Notes: generated from the letters alone by a model not told the origin. A stretch of DNA of 64,000 bases from Brachybacterium equifaecis (GCF_023509525.1 NZ_JAKNCJ010000002.1:186001-250000); one strand, 5' to 3'. Positions 53,193 through 60,831 are shown, numbered from the stretch's first letter. Program-made: numbers and translations.

Positions 53193-53735
53193 ATGACAAA
53201 CCTTCCCGAGGGCCTCACCCCTGGCACCTGGAACCTGGACGCCGCGCACTCCAGCGCAGCCTTCACCGTCCGTCACGCCGGAATCTCCAAGGCGCGCGGC
53301 CACTTCTCCGAGCTCGAGGGCACGCTGAACGTCGGCCAGTCGCTCGAGGATCTCCGCTTCGACGCGACCCTGCAGACCGCCTCGATCACCACCGGCAACG
53401 AGGACCGCGACAACCACCTGCGCTCGGCCGACTTCTTCGACGCCGCGAACAACCCCGAGATCCGCTTCACCACCACCGCGGTGAGCAAGGACACCATCAC
53501 GGGCGACCTCACCCTGCACGGCGTGACCAAGCCCGTCGAGCTCGACTGGGAGTACGAGGGCGCGGCCACCGATCCCTTCGGCACCTACCGCGCGGGCTTC
53601 TCCGCGAGCACGAAGATCTCCCGCAAGGACTTCGGCCTCACCTGGAACGCCGCCCTCGAGGCCGGCGGCGTGCTCGTGGCCGACGCCGTGACCATCACCA
53701 TCGAGGCAGAGTTCGTGGCTCCGGCCGCGGCCTGA
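53193..53735 (+). CDS. YceI family protein
   Basis: Lipocalin-like fold that binds long polyisoprenoids in characterised homologues; 180 residues, no signal peptide, so apparently cytoplasmic. Family segments: GTWNLDAAHSSAAFTVRHAG near the N-terminus, NEDRDNHLRSADFFDAANNP centrally, GDLTLHGVTKPVELDWEYEG and FSASTKISRKDFGLTW. AGGAG precedes ATG at 53193. It is divergent from the MarR gene. A quinone or polyprenyl ligand would fit the menaquinone context, but this is inference. Confidence 0.93.
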   Translation: MTNLPEGLTPGTWNLDAAHSSAAFTVRHAGISKARGHFSELEGTLNVGQSLEDLRFDATLQTASITTGNEDRDNHLRSADFFDAANNPEIRFTTTAVSKDTITGDLTLHGVTKPVELDWEYEGAATDPFGTYRAGFSASTKISRKDFGLTWNAALEAGGVLVADAVTITIEAEFVAPAAA

Positions 53736-53804
53736 CACCTCCCCCGCGGCCACGTGCCGCACGAGCGCAGGAGCGCCCCGCGCGGCTGCCGCTCCTGCCG
53801 CACT

Positions 53805-53840
53805 GAACGGGCCGTCCACCTCCGGGTGGGCGGCCCGTTC
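53805..53840 (+). terminator. yceI terminator
   Basis: Sixteen-nt arms (GAACGGGCCG... and ...CGGCCCGTTC) with one G-U type mismatch around a 4-nt loop, 70 nt beyond the yceI stop. Confidence 0.75.
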
Positions 53841-53911
53841 CGCGCTCCCGAAGCCCCCGAGCGGGACGGCGCGGCCCGCCGCGTCCACACCGGCCGCATA
53901 CCCTGGTCGGC

Positions 53912-54259
53912 GTGACCACTCCCGCTGATCTCCCCGCTCCCCCGCAGCCCCGCGACCCCGATGCCCGCATCGTGTACCTCACGCGCGAGGGCTGCCACCT
54001 CTGCGACGTCGCCCTGCCGACGGTCCGCGCCGAGGCCGACCGCGCCGGCACCGTCGTGGAGGTGCGCGACATCGACGCCGAGCCCGCGCTGCGCGAGGAC
54101 TGGAACGACCACGTGCCCGTGATCGCCGTGGACGGCGCGGTTCTCTCCCGCTACGAGGTCGACGCCGACGAGCTCCGCCGTGCGCTCGCCCGAGGCGCGG
54201 TCCGCGGGCGCGGCGGCGCCCGGCCCGCCACGTGGCTCGGGCGGCTGCTGCGGCGCTAG
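53912..54259 (+). CDS. Glutaredoxin-like protein
   Basis: Small thioredoxin-fold protein, 115 residues, with the redox pair C28-C31 (CHLC) in YLTREGCHLCDVALP and the cis-proline in DHVPVIAVDG. It is close to the DUF836/glutaredoxin-like group. GTG at 53912 follows a TACCCT box by 7 nt, predicting a leaderless mRNA. The stop codon TAG lies inside the GCTAGC target of the adjacent transposon, which therefore inserted at the very end of the gene without changing the protein but displaced whatever terminator followed. Confidence 0.88.
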   Translation: MTTPADLPAPPQPRDPDARIVYLTREGCHLCDVALPTVRAEADRAGTVVEVRDIDAEPALREDWNDHVPVIAVDGAVLSRYEVDADELRRALARGAVRGRGGARPATWLGRLLRR

Positions 54260-55242
54260 CTGTACTGACCGGGGACGTTGGTCAATCGTGAGAAGGGCGG
54301 CTGGTCCCCGCAGGCCGTGTGGGGTCGGTGGTGGTTGTAGTAGTGCAGCCAGCCCTCCAGCTCGCCCCGGCGTTCGTCCTCGGAGGTGTAGCAGCGGGCG
54401 TAGGCCCAACCGTCGGCCAGAGTGCGGTGGAAGCGTTCGATCTTCCCGTTGGTCTGCGGCCGATACGGACGGGTGCGCTTGTGCTTGATCCCGAGCTCAA
54501 CGCAGGTGTCTCGCCACAGGTGCGACTTGTAGGCGCCGCCATTGTCTGAGAGGACCCGTTCGACGGTGACGCTGCGGGCGTTGAACCACTCGACAGCCCT
54601 CACCAGGACCGCGGTGGCGGTGATCGCGGTTTCGTCGTCGTGGATCTCGGCGTAGGCGACGCGGGAGTGGTCGTCGATGACGGTGTGGACGTAGGCCTTG
54701 CCCATTAACGGGTCCCGGTACTTGTTCCTAGGCTTGCCCGGCGTGGCTGCCCGGTTCTTCTCTCCTTGCCGGCGGCCGACATAGCGCCAGCCGCCGCCGT
54801 CGGGGATGTTGCCGAGCTTCTTCACGTCGACGTGGAGCATCGCGCCGGGATGGTCGTGCTCATAGCGTCGGACGGGCTCACCGGTAGCGCGGTCGACGTG
54901 GGAAAGCCGGTTCAGGTGGGCGTCGGTCAAGATCCGGTGGACCGTCGACGGGGCGATCCCCAGCCTGCACGCGAGCTGCACGGGTCCTTCCCGCAGTCGG
55001 AGACGGAGCTGGATGCAGCGTCTGGTGGTCTTCGCGCTGGTCTTGTTGGGCGAGTGGTGTGGTCGTGAGGAGCGGTCCTGCATCGGCTGGCCGGTCCGGT
55101 AGCGGTCGGCCCAACGCTTCACGGTCGGCCAGGAGACCTGGAAGCGGGCGGCGACTTCGCTGATCGGCCAGCCGTCGTCTACGACGAGACGACCGACGAG
55201 CAGGCGATGGCGGGGTGTGAGTGCTGCGTTGGGATGAGACAT
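54256..55242 (-). CDS. IS481-family transposase
   Basis: DDE/RNase-H-fold transposase, 328 residues, apparently intact. The N-terminal helix-turn-helix part (PRHRLLVGRLVVDDG, VSWPTVKRWADRYRTG) runs to about 70, with a second HTH to about 120 (GIAPSTVHRIL). The catalytic triad is Asp in LHVDVKKLGN (about 137), Asp in VLSDNGGAYKS and Glu in QTNGKIERFHRTL. The reading frame runs through the left terminal repeat and stops at TAG inside the flanking GCTAGC, so the stop codon is supplied by the target duplication. Confidence 0.95.
   Translation of the reverse strand: MSHPNAALTPRHRLLVGRLVVDDGWPISEVAARFQVSWPTVKRWADRYRTGQPMQDRSSRPHHSPNKTSAKTTRRCIQLRLRLREGPVQLACRLGIAPSTVHRILTDAHLNRLSHVDRATGEPVRRYEHDHPGAMLHVDVKKLGNIPDGGGWRYVGRRQGEKNRAATPGKPRNKYRDPLMGKAYVHTVIDDHSRVAYAEIHDDETAITATAVLVRAVEWFNARSVTVERVLSDNGGAYKSHLWRDTCVELGIKHKRTRPYRPQTNGKIERFHRTLADGWAYARCYTSEDERRGELEGWLHYYNHHRPHTACGDQPPFSRLTNVPGQYS
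54261..54283 (+). repeat. Left terminal inverted repeat
   Basis: Begins TGTACTGACCGG and pairs with 57729-57751 at 22 of 23 positions. On the minus strand it encodes the last transposase residues (TNVPGQYS). Confidence 0.9.
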
Positions 55243-55259
55243 CGTTCTCCGACATGGTG

Positions 55260-55290
55260 AGAGCCCGGCAGCTGGTAGCTGCCGGGCTCT
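55260..55290 (-). terminator. Hairpin after the SnoaL-like gene
   Basis: Perfect 14-bp arms (AGAGCCCGGCAGCT and complement) around GGT, between the SnoaL-like stop and the transposase start. It should insulate the transposase from passenger transcription. Confidence 0.75.
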
Positions 55291-55304
55291 GGGGGTCTTG
55301 GGGG

Positions 55305-55712
55305 TCAGTTGGTGGGGGTGAAAGCCTGATCGACCGCGTAAGTGTCCTCGTACATCTGGTACCCGGTGATCTGACCGTCCTGAACTGTGAAGTGGAGGGC
55401 GAAGTCGTTGGAGAATCTCTTGCCGGTGGCCAGGACGGGGAACTCGTTGTGGCCGAGTGCGACGGCATGGTCGCCGTCGACGACGATCTGGTGGATCGTG
55501 TATTCGGTGGCGGGTCCGAGGGCGGCGAATGCGGGGAAGAACGTGTCGAGTTCGTCGCGGGTGTGGCGAGTGCCGGCCCACGGGACGGCGGGGCTCCCGT
55601 GCACGGTGAAGTTGATGGTGGGTGCGAACAGGTTCTTGACCGTGTCGAGGTCGCCGGCACCGAAGGCCGAGAAGAAGTCTTCGACGGTCTGCTGGGTGGT
55701 GCGGGTGCTCAT
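55305..55712 (-). CDS. SnoaL/NTF2-like protein (transposon passenger)
   Basis: 135-residue cone-shaped fold protein of the SnoaL-like group: TVEDFFSAFGAGDLDTVKNL at the N-terminus, FAPTINFTVHG, then EYTIHQIVVDGDHAVALGHN and a C-terminal VQDGQITGYQMYEDTYAVD. The fold serves as isomerase, hydrolase or ligand-binding protein; the activity here is unknown. ATG overlaps the stop of the oxidoreductase gene (ATGA), so the two are co-translated and probably act on the same compound. Confidence 0.85.
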   Translation of the reverse strand: MSTRTTQQTVEDFFSAFGAGDLDTVKNLFAPTINFTVHGSPAVPWAGTRHTRDELDTFFPAFAALGPATEYTIHQIVVDGDHAVALGHNEFPVLATGKRFSNDFALHFTVQDGQITGYQMYEDTYAVDQAFTPTN

Positions 55713-56683
55713 GCGTTGTCTCCTTGGATGTGGATGATGGTCTTGCCTGGGGTCTTGTTGGTCTCGACGTGCAGTAGCGCGTCGCCGAGGTCACTCAGCG
55801 GGTAGCCAGCGCCGACCTGGACGGTGAGCCGCCCTCGCGCGGCCTGCTCGATGAGCAGTTCCAGGGCGTGATGGTCAGGCTCGACGAGCATCCGGCGAAG
55901 TCGTGGATCTCGTTGGGCCAAGTCGTCGTGGGCATAGGGGTGGAGTGCGACCACGACGCCATTAGGCGAGGCCATGGCCAAGGACCGTGGTGTCGTGTCA
56001 CCGCCGACTGTGTCGAGGACGACGTCGAAACAACCAGCGAACCTCTGCCAGTCCACGGTCGCGCGATCAACGACATGTCGCGTCCCGAGCACCTCGATCA
56101 ACGTCCTACCGCGATCACTGGTCACTGCCGTCACCTGCGCACCGAGGTTCACGGCGAGCTGACAGGCCAGGGACCCGACCCCGCCGGATGCAGCATGGAC
56201 GAGGACGGTTTGCCCCGACTGCAGGTGCGCCGTGTCCACCAGTGCTTGATAGGCGGTCAAGCCGGCGAGCGGGAGTCCGGCCCAGCGCCCCCAGGCGCCT
56301 GCAGACAGGTCTTCTGTGCCTGTTGGGATCCGTGCAAGGTGGCGGGCAGGGACAGCGGAGTACTGGGCGAACGCTGCGGCTGGTGCGGGGAAACGAGGCA
56401 TGCCGGTCACCGCATCACCGACGTCGAGCGCCGTGACTCCGCGTCCAAGCTTCACCACGATGCCCGACATGTCGTAGCCGCCCACGAACGGGACTGTCTG
56501 CCCTGTGACGAACACGCCCCTGCGCCAAGTCATGACGTCAGTGGGGTTGACCGAGGACGCCATGACTCGGACCAGAACCTCGCCCGGTCCGGGTTCTGGA
56601 ACCGGACATTGACGCAACTCAGGCCGCCCGCCGGGCGCAGGGATGATCGCGGCAAGCATGGTGCGCGGAAGTGACGGGTGCAT
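55709..56683 (-). CDS. Quinone-oxidoreductase-like NADPH-dependent reductase (passenger)
   Basis: Zinc-independent medium-chain reductase, 324 residues. The GroES-like N-terminal half contains ASSVNPTDVMTWRRG and VGGYDMSGIVVKLG. The Rossmann nucleotide loop is VLVHAASGGVGSLACQLAV near 165, and LDTVGGDTTPRSL follows. The typical zinc-binding cysteines are absent. Start ATG at 56683; an ATG eight codons later is possible. It is first in the operon with the SnoaL-like gene and divergent from the AraC-type regulator, a common arrangement for an inducible detoxification pair. Confidence 0.88.
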   Translation of the reverse strand: MHPSLPRTMLAAIIPAPGGRPELRQCPVPEPGPGEVLVRVMASSVNPTDVMTWRRGVFVTGQTVPFVGGYDMSGIVVKLGRGVTALDVGDAVTGMPRFPAPAAAFAQYSAVPARHLARIPTGTEDLSAGAWGRWAGLPLAGLTAYQALVDTAHLQSGQTVLVHAASGGVGSLACQLAVNLGAQVTAVTSDRGRTLIEVLGTRHVVDRATVDWQRFAGCFDVVLDTVGGDTTPRSLAMASPNGVVVALHPYAHDDLAQRDPRLRRMLVEPDHHALELLIEQAARGRLTVQVGAGYPLSDLGDALLHVETNKTPGKTIIHIQGDNA

Positions 56684-56754
56684 GACCACCAGCCTGTCGG
56701 TGGACGCCCCCACAGACGAGTGGCGTGAACGACACATTGTGCAAGGATCACGTC

Positions 56755-57756
56755 ATGCGTCATGTGGTCACGATCGCCTGCCCTGGCACCGCGCTGTTCG
56801 ACGTGGGGATCCCGTCACGAGTATTCGGCGCGGCCCGCACCGCAGACGATGAGCCGGCGTACGACGTCACGATCGCGTCACCGACTGGCGCCGGACCGCT
56901 CCTGACCAAGGACGGCGTGTCGGTCGACCTGCCAGGTGTGGACCAGATCAAGGAGACTGACACTGTCGTGGTCGCCTCGAGCGACGCACTGCTCGACCCG
57001 CTGGTCCGTCGCGACATGGCATCCGCGCTGGCCCCCTTCCTGCTACAGGGGCAAGCCGTGCGACCTGGCGTCCGTGTCGCTGCGGTCTGTTCGGGAGCGT
57101 TCCTTCTGGGGGAGCTGGGCCTGCTTGACCATCGCACGGCCACGACCCACTGGCGACTGGCTGACCAGCTCGCCAAGCTGTTCCCTTCCACCCATCTGCA
57201 AACGGAGTCGCTCTACATCGAGGACGACGGAGTTTTGACCTCGGGTGGAGTGGCTGCGGGCATAGACCTGTGCCTACACATGATCCGACAGGACTACGGA
57301 GTCCGGATCTCCAACAACGTCGCCCGCAGTTGTGTGGTGGCGCCCTTCAGAGAGGGCGGGCAGGCACAGTATGTCCAAACACCAGTGCCCCGCTCTGCGG
57401 ACCCCTCGATGAACGACTTGGTCCACTGGTTGCTGGAGACACTCGACCAGCGCCACACGCTGGAAGACATCGCCCACCGGGGGCACATGAGCACCCGCAC
57501 CTTTGAACGGCGCTTTCGCCGAGAGCACGGCACAAGCCCCGGACAGTGGCTGACAGCTGCACGTATCCAGCGAGCCAAAGAACTGCTCGAGTCCACAGAC
57601 CTGCCCGTCGAGCGCATCGCCGAGCTGGTGGGCCTCGGCACGGCCAGCAACCTACGAACCCACTTCACCCGCTGCGTCGGACGAACGCCCCAGGCTTATC
57701 GCCGCTCCTTCACCGCGGGCAGCAATTCGACCAACGTCTCCGGTCAGTACAGCTAG
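56755..57756 (+). CDS. GlxA/AraC-family transcriptional regulator (passenger)
   Basis: 333 residues. An N-terminal DJ-1/PfpI-like domain at about 1-190 (VTIACPGTALFDVGIPSRVF, VAAVCSGAFLLGELGLLD with the nucleophile-elbow cysteine) is followed by a C-terminal AraC double helix-turn-helix at about 230-325 (HTLEDIAHRGHMSTRTFERR, PVERIAELVGLGTASNLRTH). AAGGA precedes ATG at 56755; an ATG 10 codons earlier is less likely. It probably controls the divergent oxidoreductase operon. The last eight residues (TNVSGQYS) are read from the right terminal repeat, and TAG comes from the duplicated target, so its native C-terminus was replaced on capture. Confidence 0.9.
   Translation: MRHVVTIACPGTALFDVGIPSRVFGAARTADDEPAYDVTIASPTGAGPLLTKDGVSVDLPGVDQIKETDTVVVASSDALLDPLVRRDMASALAPFLLQGQAVRPGVRVAAVCSGAFLLGELGLLDHRTATTHWRLADQLAKLFPSTHLQTESLYIEDDGVLTSGGVAAGIDLCLHMIRQDYGVRISNNVARSCVVAPFREGGQAQYVQTPVPRSADPSMNDLVHWLLETLDQRHTLEDIAHRGHMSTRTFERRFRREHGTSPGQWLTAARIQRAKELLESTDLPVERIAELVGLGTASNLRTHFTRCVGRTPQAYRRSFTAGSNSTNVSGQYS
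57729..57751 (-). repeat. Right terminal inverted repeat
   Basis: Complement of the left end with one substitution. On the plus strand it encodes the last residues of the regulator (TNVSGQYS). Confidence 0.9.
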
Positions 57757-58228
57757 CGGCGCGGCCGCCGTCGGCCCGACGGGTGCTGCGGCGGCAGATC
57801 AGTCCGCCGGCCGACACTGCCGGCGGCGATGCGGCGATGCGTCGGGGCGTCGGGGCGTCGGGGCGTCGATCGAGGCGTACCTGACCGTCGGATAGATGCC
57901 GGATACCGACGGTCCCGTACGCGTCGATGCACGCGTGGGTCGAATACCGACGGCCACGTACGCCTCGATGCGTGCGGGGGGCCGATACCCACGCGCAGGT
58001 ACGCGTCGCTCCGTGCAGCATCCCTCGCGCACCGCCCTCGGGCTACCGCTGATCGAGGTGCGTGCAGACGTCGGATCGATGCCCCCATACCGGCGTCCAG
58101 ACGCGCCTCGATCCGGTGCGCAGCCGCATTCCGACACTTAAGCGCACCCCGATCGGTGCGCACGCTCTCCGGGCGGATCCCGCAGCCACCGTCAGATCGA
58201 GGTGTACGTGGCCGTCGGAAAGGACCCG
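57757..58228. other. Non-coding repeat region right of the IS481 element
   Basis: No credible gene in 472 nt. It starts with the displaced 3' flank of the glutaredoxin-like gene, has three perfect tandem GTCGGGGC octamers at 57841-57864, and is then filled by copies of a 28-bp repeat in both orientations. Short open frames here are repeat artefacts rich in Arg/Ser. Confidence 0.75.
57868..58222. repeat. 28-bp repeat array, left part (41-bp period)
   Basis: Forward copies (ATACCGACGG...GTACGCCTCGATGC) start at 57903, 57944, 57985, 58087 and 58128; adjacent ones are exactly 41 bp apart with 13-nt spacers. Inverted copies (GATCGAGG...CCGTCGGA) lie at 57868-57895, 58051-58078 and 58195-58222, each head to head with the next forward copy across a 7-8 nt gap. 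Copies 57985, 58051, 58087 and 58128 are diverged. The pattern resumes at 60710 beyond the IS30 elements. Confidence 0.8.
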
Positions 58229-58789
58229 GCGGATTCAAGGGGTCACTGCAACAGGTGCTCCGAGAGTACCTCGTAGGGAGTCCGGAACCCCAGGCGCTTC
58301 CGCGGCCGACGGTTCATCTGGTCAGCAACGAAATCTAGGTCCGCCTGCGCGAAGCCATCGAGACTCGTCCCTTTCGGGAAGTACTGCCGCAGCAAACCAT
58401 TGGTGTTTTCATTCGTGGCGCGCTGCCATGGAGAATGTGGATCGGCGAAGAACACATCGAGCCCCGTCGCAATACTCACCGCTCTATGTTGCGCCATCTC
58501 TGTCCCCCGATCCCATGTTAGCGTCTGCTCGAGCGTTTCCGGGAGCTCTGTCAGTTTGGCGATCAGTCCGTCACGGGTCGCTTCGACACGGCTCTTTTCG
58601 GGGTCCAGCCAGACGAGAACCAGATAGGTCGAGTGTCGCTCCACAACAGTCCCTATTGCTGAACCGCCATTCCTCCCTACGATCAGATCCCCTTCCCAGT
58701 GCCCCGGTATGCCGCGGTCCAGGGCTTCCACGGGCCGGTCCCAGATCGAGACCACGTCGCGAAGCCTCCCGCGGCGCTCATCTGGGCGG

Positions 58790-60024
58790 GCGGATTCAAT
58801 GAGTCATCGCAACAGATGCTCGGAGAGTACTTCATGGGGAGTGGCGAATTCCAGACGCTTGCGCGGACGGCGGTTCATCTGGTCGGCGACGAAGTCCAGA
58901 TCGGTCTGCGTGAAGCCCTTCAGATCAGTCCCTTTGGGGAAGTACTGCCGCAGAAGACCGTTGGTGTTCTCGTTGGTCGCGCGTTGCCAGGGTGAATGCG
59001 GATCGGCGAAGAACACGTCGATTCCCGTCGCCACGCTGACTGCCTTGTGCTGCGCCATTTCTCTTCCCTGGTCCCAGGTCAGTGTCCCCTTCAGTGTCTC
59101 CGGGAGGCCCGCGAGCTTGGTGATGAGGCCGTCGCGAGTGGCTTCGATTCTGTTCTTCTCCGGATCGGGCCAGACGAGGATCAAGTAGTTCGAGTGGCGC
59201 TCCACGATCGTCGCGATCGCGGATGCGCCGTCTTTCCCGACGATCAGATCTCCTTCCCAGTGCCCGGGAATGCTGCGGTCCAGGGCCTCTTCCGGGCGAT
59301 CCCAGATCGAGACCATGTCGCGGATCCGTCCGCGCCGCTCGTCAGGCCGGCGCTGGGACCAGCGGATCGTCCGGCCCGTGCGCGTCAGGGCCTGCAGGTC
59401 TCTCTTAAGGCCGCCTCGGGCCTGCAGATAGATCGTCTTGTAGATCGTCTCGTGGCTCACGTGCCAGGCCGGATCGTCAGGATGCTCACGACGCAAGCGT
59501 CCCACGATCTGCTCCGGAGAGAGCTTCTCGTCGATTCCGGCCTGCACCGCGGCGAGCAGTCCAGGATCGGACGAGATCTTCAACGGCTTCGGGCGCCGTC
59601 GCTTCTCTGCCGAGGCTCGCTGCCCTCTCAGGGGGCTATAGCGACTGCGAGTTCCACGCGCGGAACCTCGCGCGATTTCGCGGGAGACCGTCGACGGCGC
59701 CCGCCCGATTGCGCTGGCTATCGAACGCATAGAAGCGCCCTCGATCAGCATCTCCTTGATCTTGAATCGCTCCTCCAGTGTGAGGAGACGATCAGGGTCC
59801 TTCCACTTCCGAGGCTTCATGCCTCCGGTGTGTTCAAGGAACCTTCCGACCGAGACGTGACTCGTTCCGAACTGCTCCGCCAGTTGCCTGCTCGTCGCTC
59901 CCATCCCCCGAGCATCCCAGAACGCCTCGATCTGCGTCCTCGACCGATCACGAAGACCCACTCCACGAACACTTCCCACAACACCCTCCTCAGCTCAGGT
60001 GTTGCACCGACCCCTAGAACCCGC
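58790..60024 (-). mobile_element. Intact IS30-family insertion sequence nested in the older copy
   Basis: About 1.2 kb. The inward-facing ends begin GCGGATTCAATGAGTC (left) and GCGGGTTCTAGGGGTC (right), both followed by GCAACA. It lies inside the transposase gene of the older element; removing it and a short GGCG-like duplication rejoins the older frame. The two elements are diverged relatives rather than recent copies of each other. Confidence 0.85.
58804..59979 (-). CDS. IS30-family transposase
   Basis: 391 residues, intact. It has an N-terminal helix-turn-helix (GATSRQLAEQFGTSHVSVGR), then the IS30-type HTH (KIKEMLIEGASMRSIASAIG, RAPSTVSREIARGS) and a DDE domain: Asp in PGHWEGDLIVGKDG, Asp in LTWDQGREMAQH and Glu in RATNENTNGLLRQYF. 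The end RPRKRLEFATPHEVLSEHLL is typical. Start GTG at 59979 with GAGGAGG upstream. It could mobilise itself and perhaps act on the older element's ends. Confidence 0.95.
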   Translation of the reverse strand: MGSVRGVGLRDRSRTQIEAFWDARGMGATSRQLAEQFGTSHVSVGRFLEHTGGMKPRKWKDPDRLLTLEERFKIKEMLIEGASMRSIASAIGRAPSTVSREIARGSARGTRSRYSPLRGQRASAEKRRRPKPLKISSDPGLLAAVQAGIDEKLSPEQIVGRLRREHPDDPAWHVSHETIYKTIYLQARGGLKRDLQALTRTGRTIRWSQRRPDERRGRIRDMVSIWDRPEEALDRSIPGHWEGDLIVGKDGASAIATIVERHSNYLILVWPDPEKNRIEATRDGLITKLAGLPETLKGTLTWDQGREMAQHKAVSVATGIDVFFADPHSPWQRATNENTNGLLRQYFPKGTDLKGFTQTDLDFVADQMNRRPRKRLEFATPHEVLSEHLLR

Positions 60025-60709
60025 GGCGCCGCTTCGTATGGCGGATCGTGCGGCCCGTGCGTGTCAGTGCCTGCAGCTCACGCTTGAGACCGCCTCGGGC
60101 CTGCAGATAGATGGTCTTGTAGATAGTCTCGTGGCTCACGCGCCAGGCCGGATCATCAGGATGCTCATACCGCAAGCGTCCCACAATCTGCTCGGGAGAG
60201 AGCTTCTCATTGAGACCTTTCTGCACGGCGGCGAGAAGGGCGGGGTCCGAAGTGATCTTCAAAGGTTTGGGGCGCTCACGGTTCGCAACCGCAATCCGAT
60301 GACTCTTCAGAGCCTGATAACCGGCGCGATGCCCAAGAGGTGAGCCTCGCTTGATCTCACGAGATATCGTCGAGGGCGCGCGACCGATTGTTGCAGCGAT
60401 ACTTCGGATCGAAGCACCCTCGATTAGCATTTCCTTGATTTGGAACCGCTCTTCCAATGTAAGAAGTCGGTCGAGATTTTCCACTTTTCGGGTCTGATCC
60501 CGCCTGAACGCGCGAGAAACCGCCCGATTGTGGCGTGGTTGGTATCGAACTGGACCCCGAGTTGACTGGCCGATGCTCCCATGGCGCGAGCATCCCAGAA
60601 GGCTTCGATCTCTGCACGCGGCCGGTCACGGAATGCGGAGCTTCCAACACGTTCCACAACACTCTCCTCAGCTCAGGTGTTGCAACGACCCCTGGAACCC
60701 GCGCCCGCG

Positions 60710-60778
60710 ATTCCGACGGTCAGGTACACCTCGATCCCGGCACCGGCACCATTCCGACGGTCAGGTACACCTCGATCC
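60710..60778 (+). repeat. 28-bp repeat array, right part
   Basis: Two well-conserved forward copies (ATTCCGACGGTCAGGTACAC...) start at 60710 and 60751, again exactly 41 bp apart. Together with the inverted copy at 58195-58222 they form the third cluster, split by the IS30 insertion. The remaining 60779-60831 shows nothing further. Confidence 0.85.
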
Positions 60779-60831
60779 GCCACCGCGGGGCACGGGACAG
60801 CCGGCAAGGATGCTGCACGCACCCCCGCACG

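Larger units (their letters stand above)
54261..57751. mobile_element. IS481-family element with three passenger genes (3491 bp)
   Basis: The ends are inverted 23-nt repeats: 54261-54283 begins TGTACTGACCGGGGACGTTG and 57729-57751 is its complement with one mismatch. GCTAGC flanks both ends directly (54255-54260 and 57752-57757), matching the 6-bp NCTAGN duplication described for IS481. Inside are one transposase, an oxidoreductase, a SnoaL-like gene and a divergent AraC-type regulator. No second copy of the terminal repeat is seen internally, so this is a single unit rather than a composite of two IS copies. The interior is visibly less GC-rich than the chromosome around it. Confidence 0.85.
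58243..60657 (-). pseudogene. IS30-family transposase, frameshifted and interrupted
   Basis: Three pieces of one gene. The N-terminus starts at GTG 60657 (ERVGSSAFRDRPRAEIEAFW) and shifts frame near 60476 by one missing base in the AAGTGGAAAA region relative to the intact copy. The middle runs in another frame (ENLDRLLTLEERFQIKEML) to RTIRHTKRR near 60025. The C-terminal part resumes at about 58789 (RPDERRGRLRDVVSIWDRP) and runs to the stop at 58243, including ERHSTYLVLVWLDPEK and TNENTNGLLRQYFPKG. Joining the second and third pieces restores the intact protein exactly. Not functional as it stands. Confidence 0.88.
58229..60702 (-). mobile_element. Older IS30-family element (interrupted, degenerate)
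   Basis: The ends share GCGGRTTCNAGGGGTC followed by TGCAACA, inward-facing on both sides (58229 rightward, 60702 leftward). Its transposase gene carries a frameshift and is split by a second IS30-family element. It sits between an inverted and a forward copy of the 28-bp repeat, at the centre of that inverted pair. A target duplication could not be resolved. Confidence 0.8.

Noticed and set aside
57710-58338. Small genes in the repeat region (frames of 100-170 codons on both strands)
   Set aside because: They translate the repeats into Arg/Ser/Asp-rich periodic peptides, have no ribosome binding sites and run across repeat and IS boundaries.
60424-60657. Programmed frameshift in the older IS30-family transposase
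   Set aside because: A run of four A is present at the shift, but IS30-family transposases are normally single-frame, the intact copy has one more base at this point, and the gene is also interrupted; decay is the simpler explanation.
54255-60702. Prophage or integrative conjugative element
   Set aside because: No integrase of tyrosine or serine type, no structural or conjugation genes and no tRNA attachment site are seen; everything is explained by IS481- and IS30-family elements.
57868-60778. CRISPR array
   Set aside because: The 28-bp repeats diverge strongly, spacers are only 13 nt, copies occur in both orientations and no cas genes are present.
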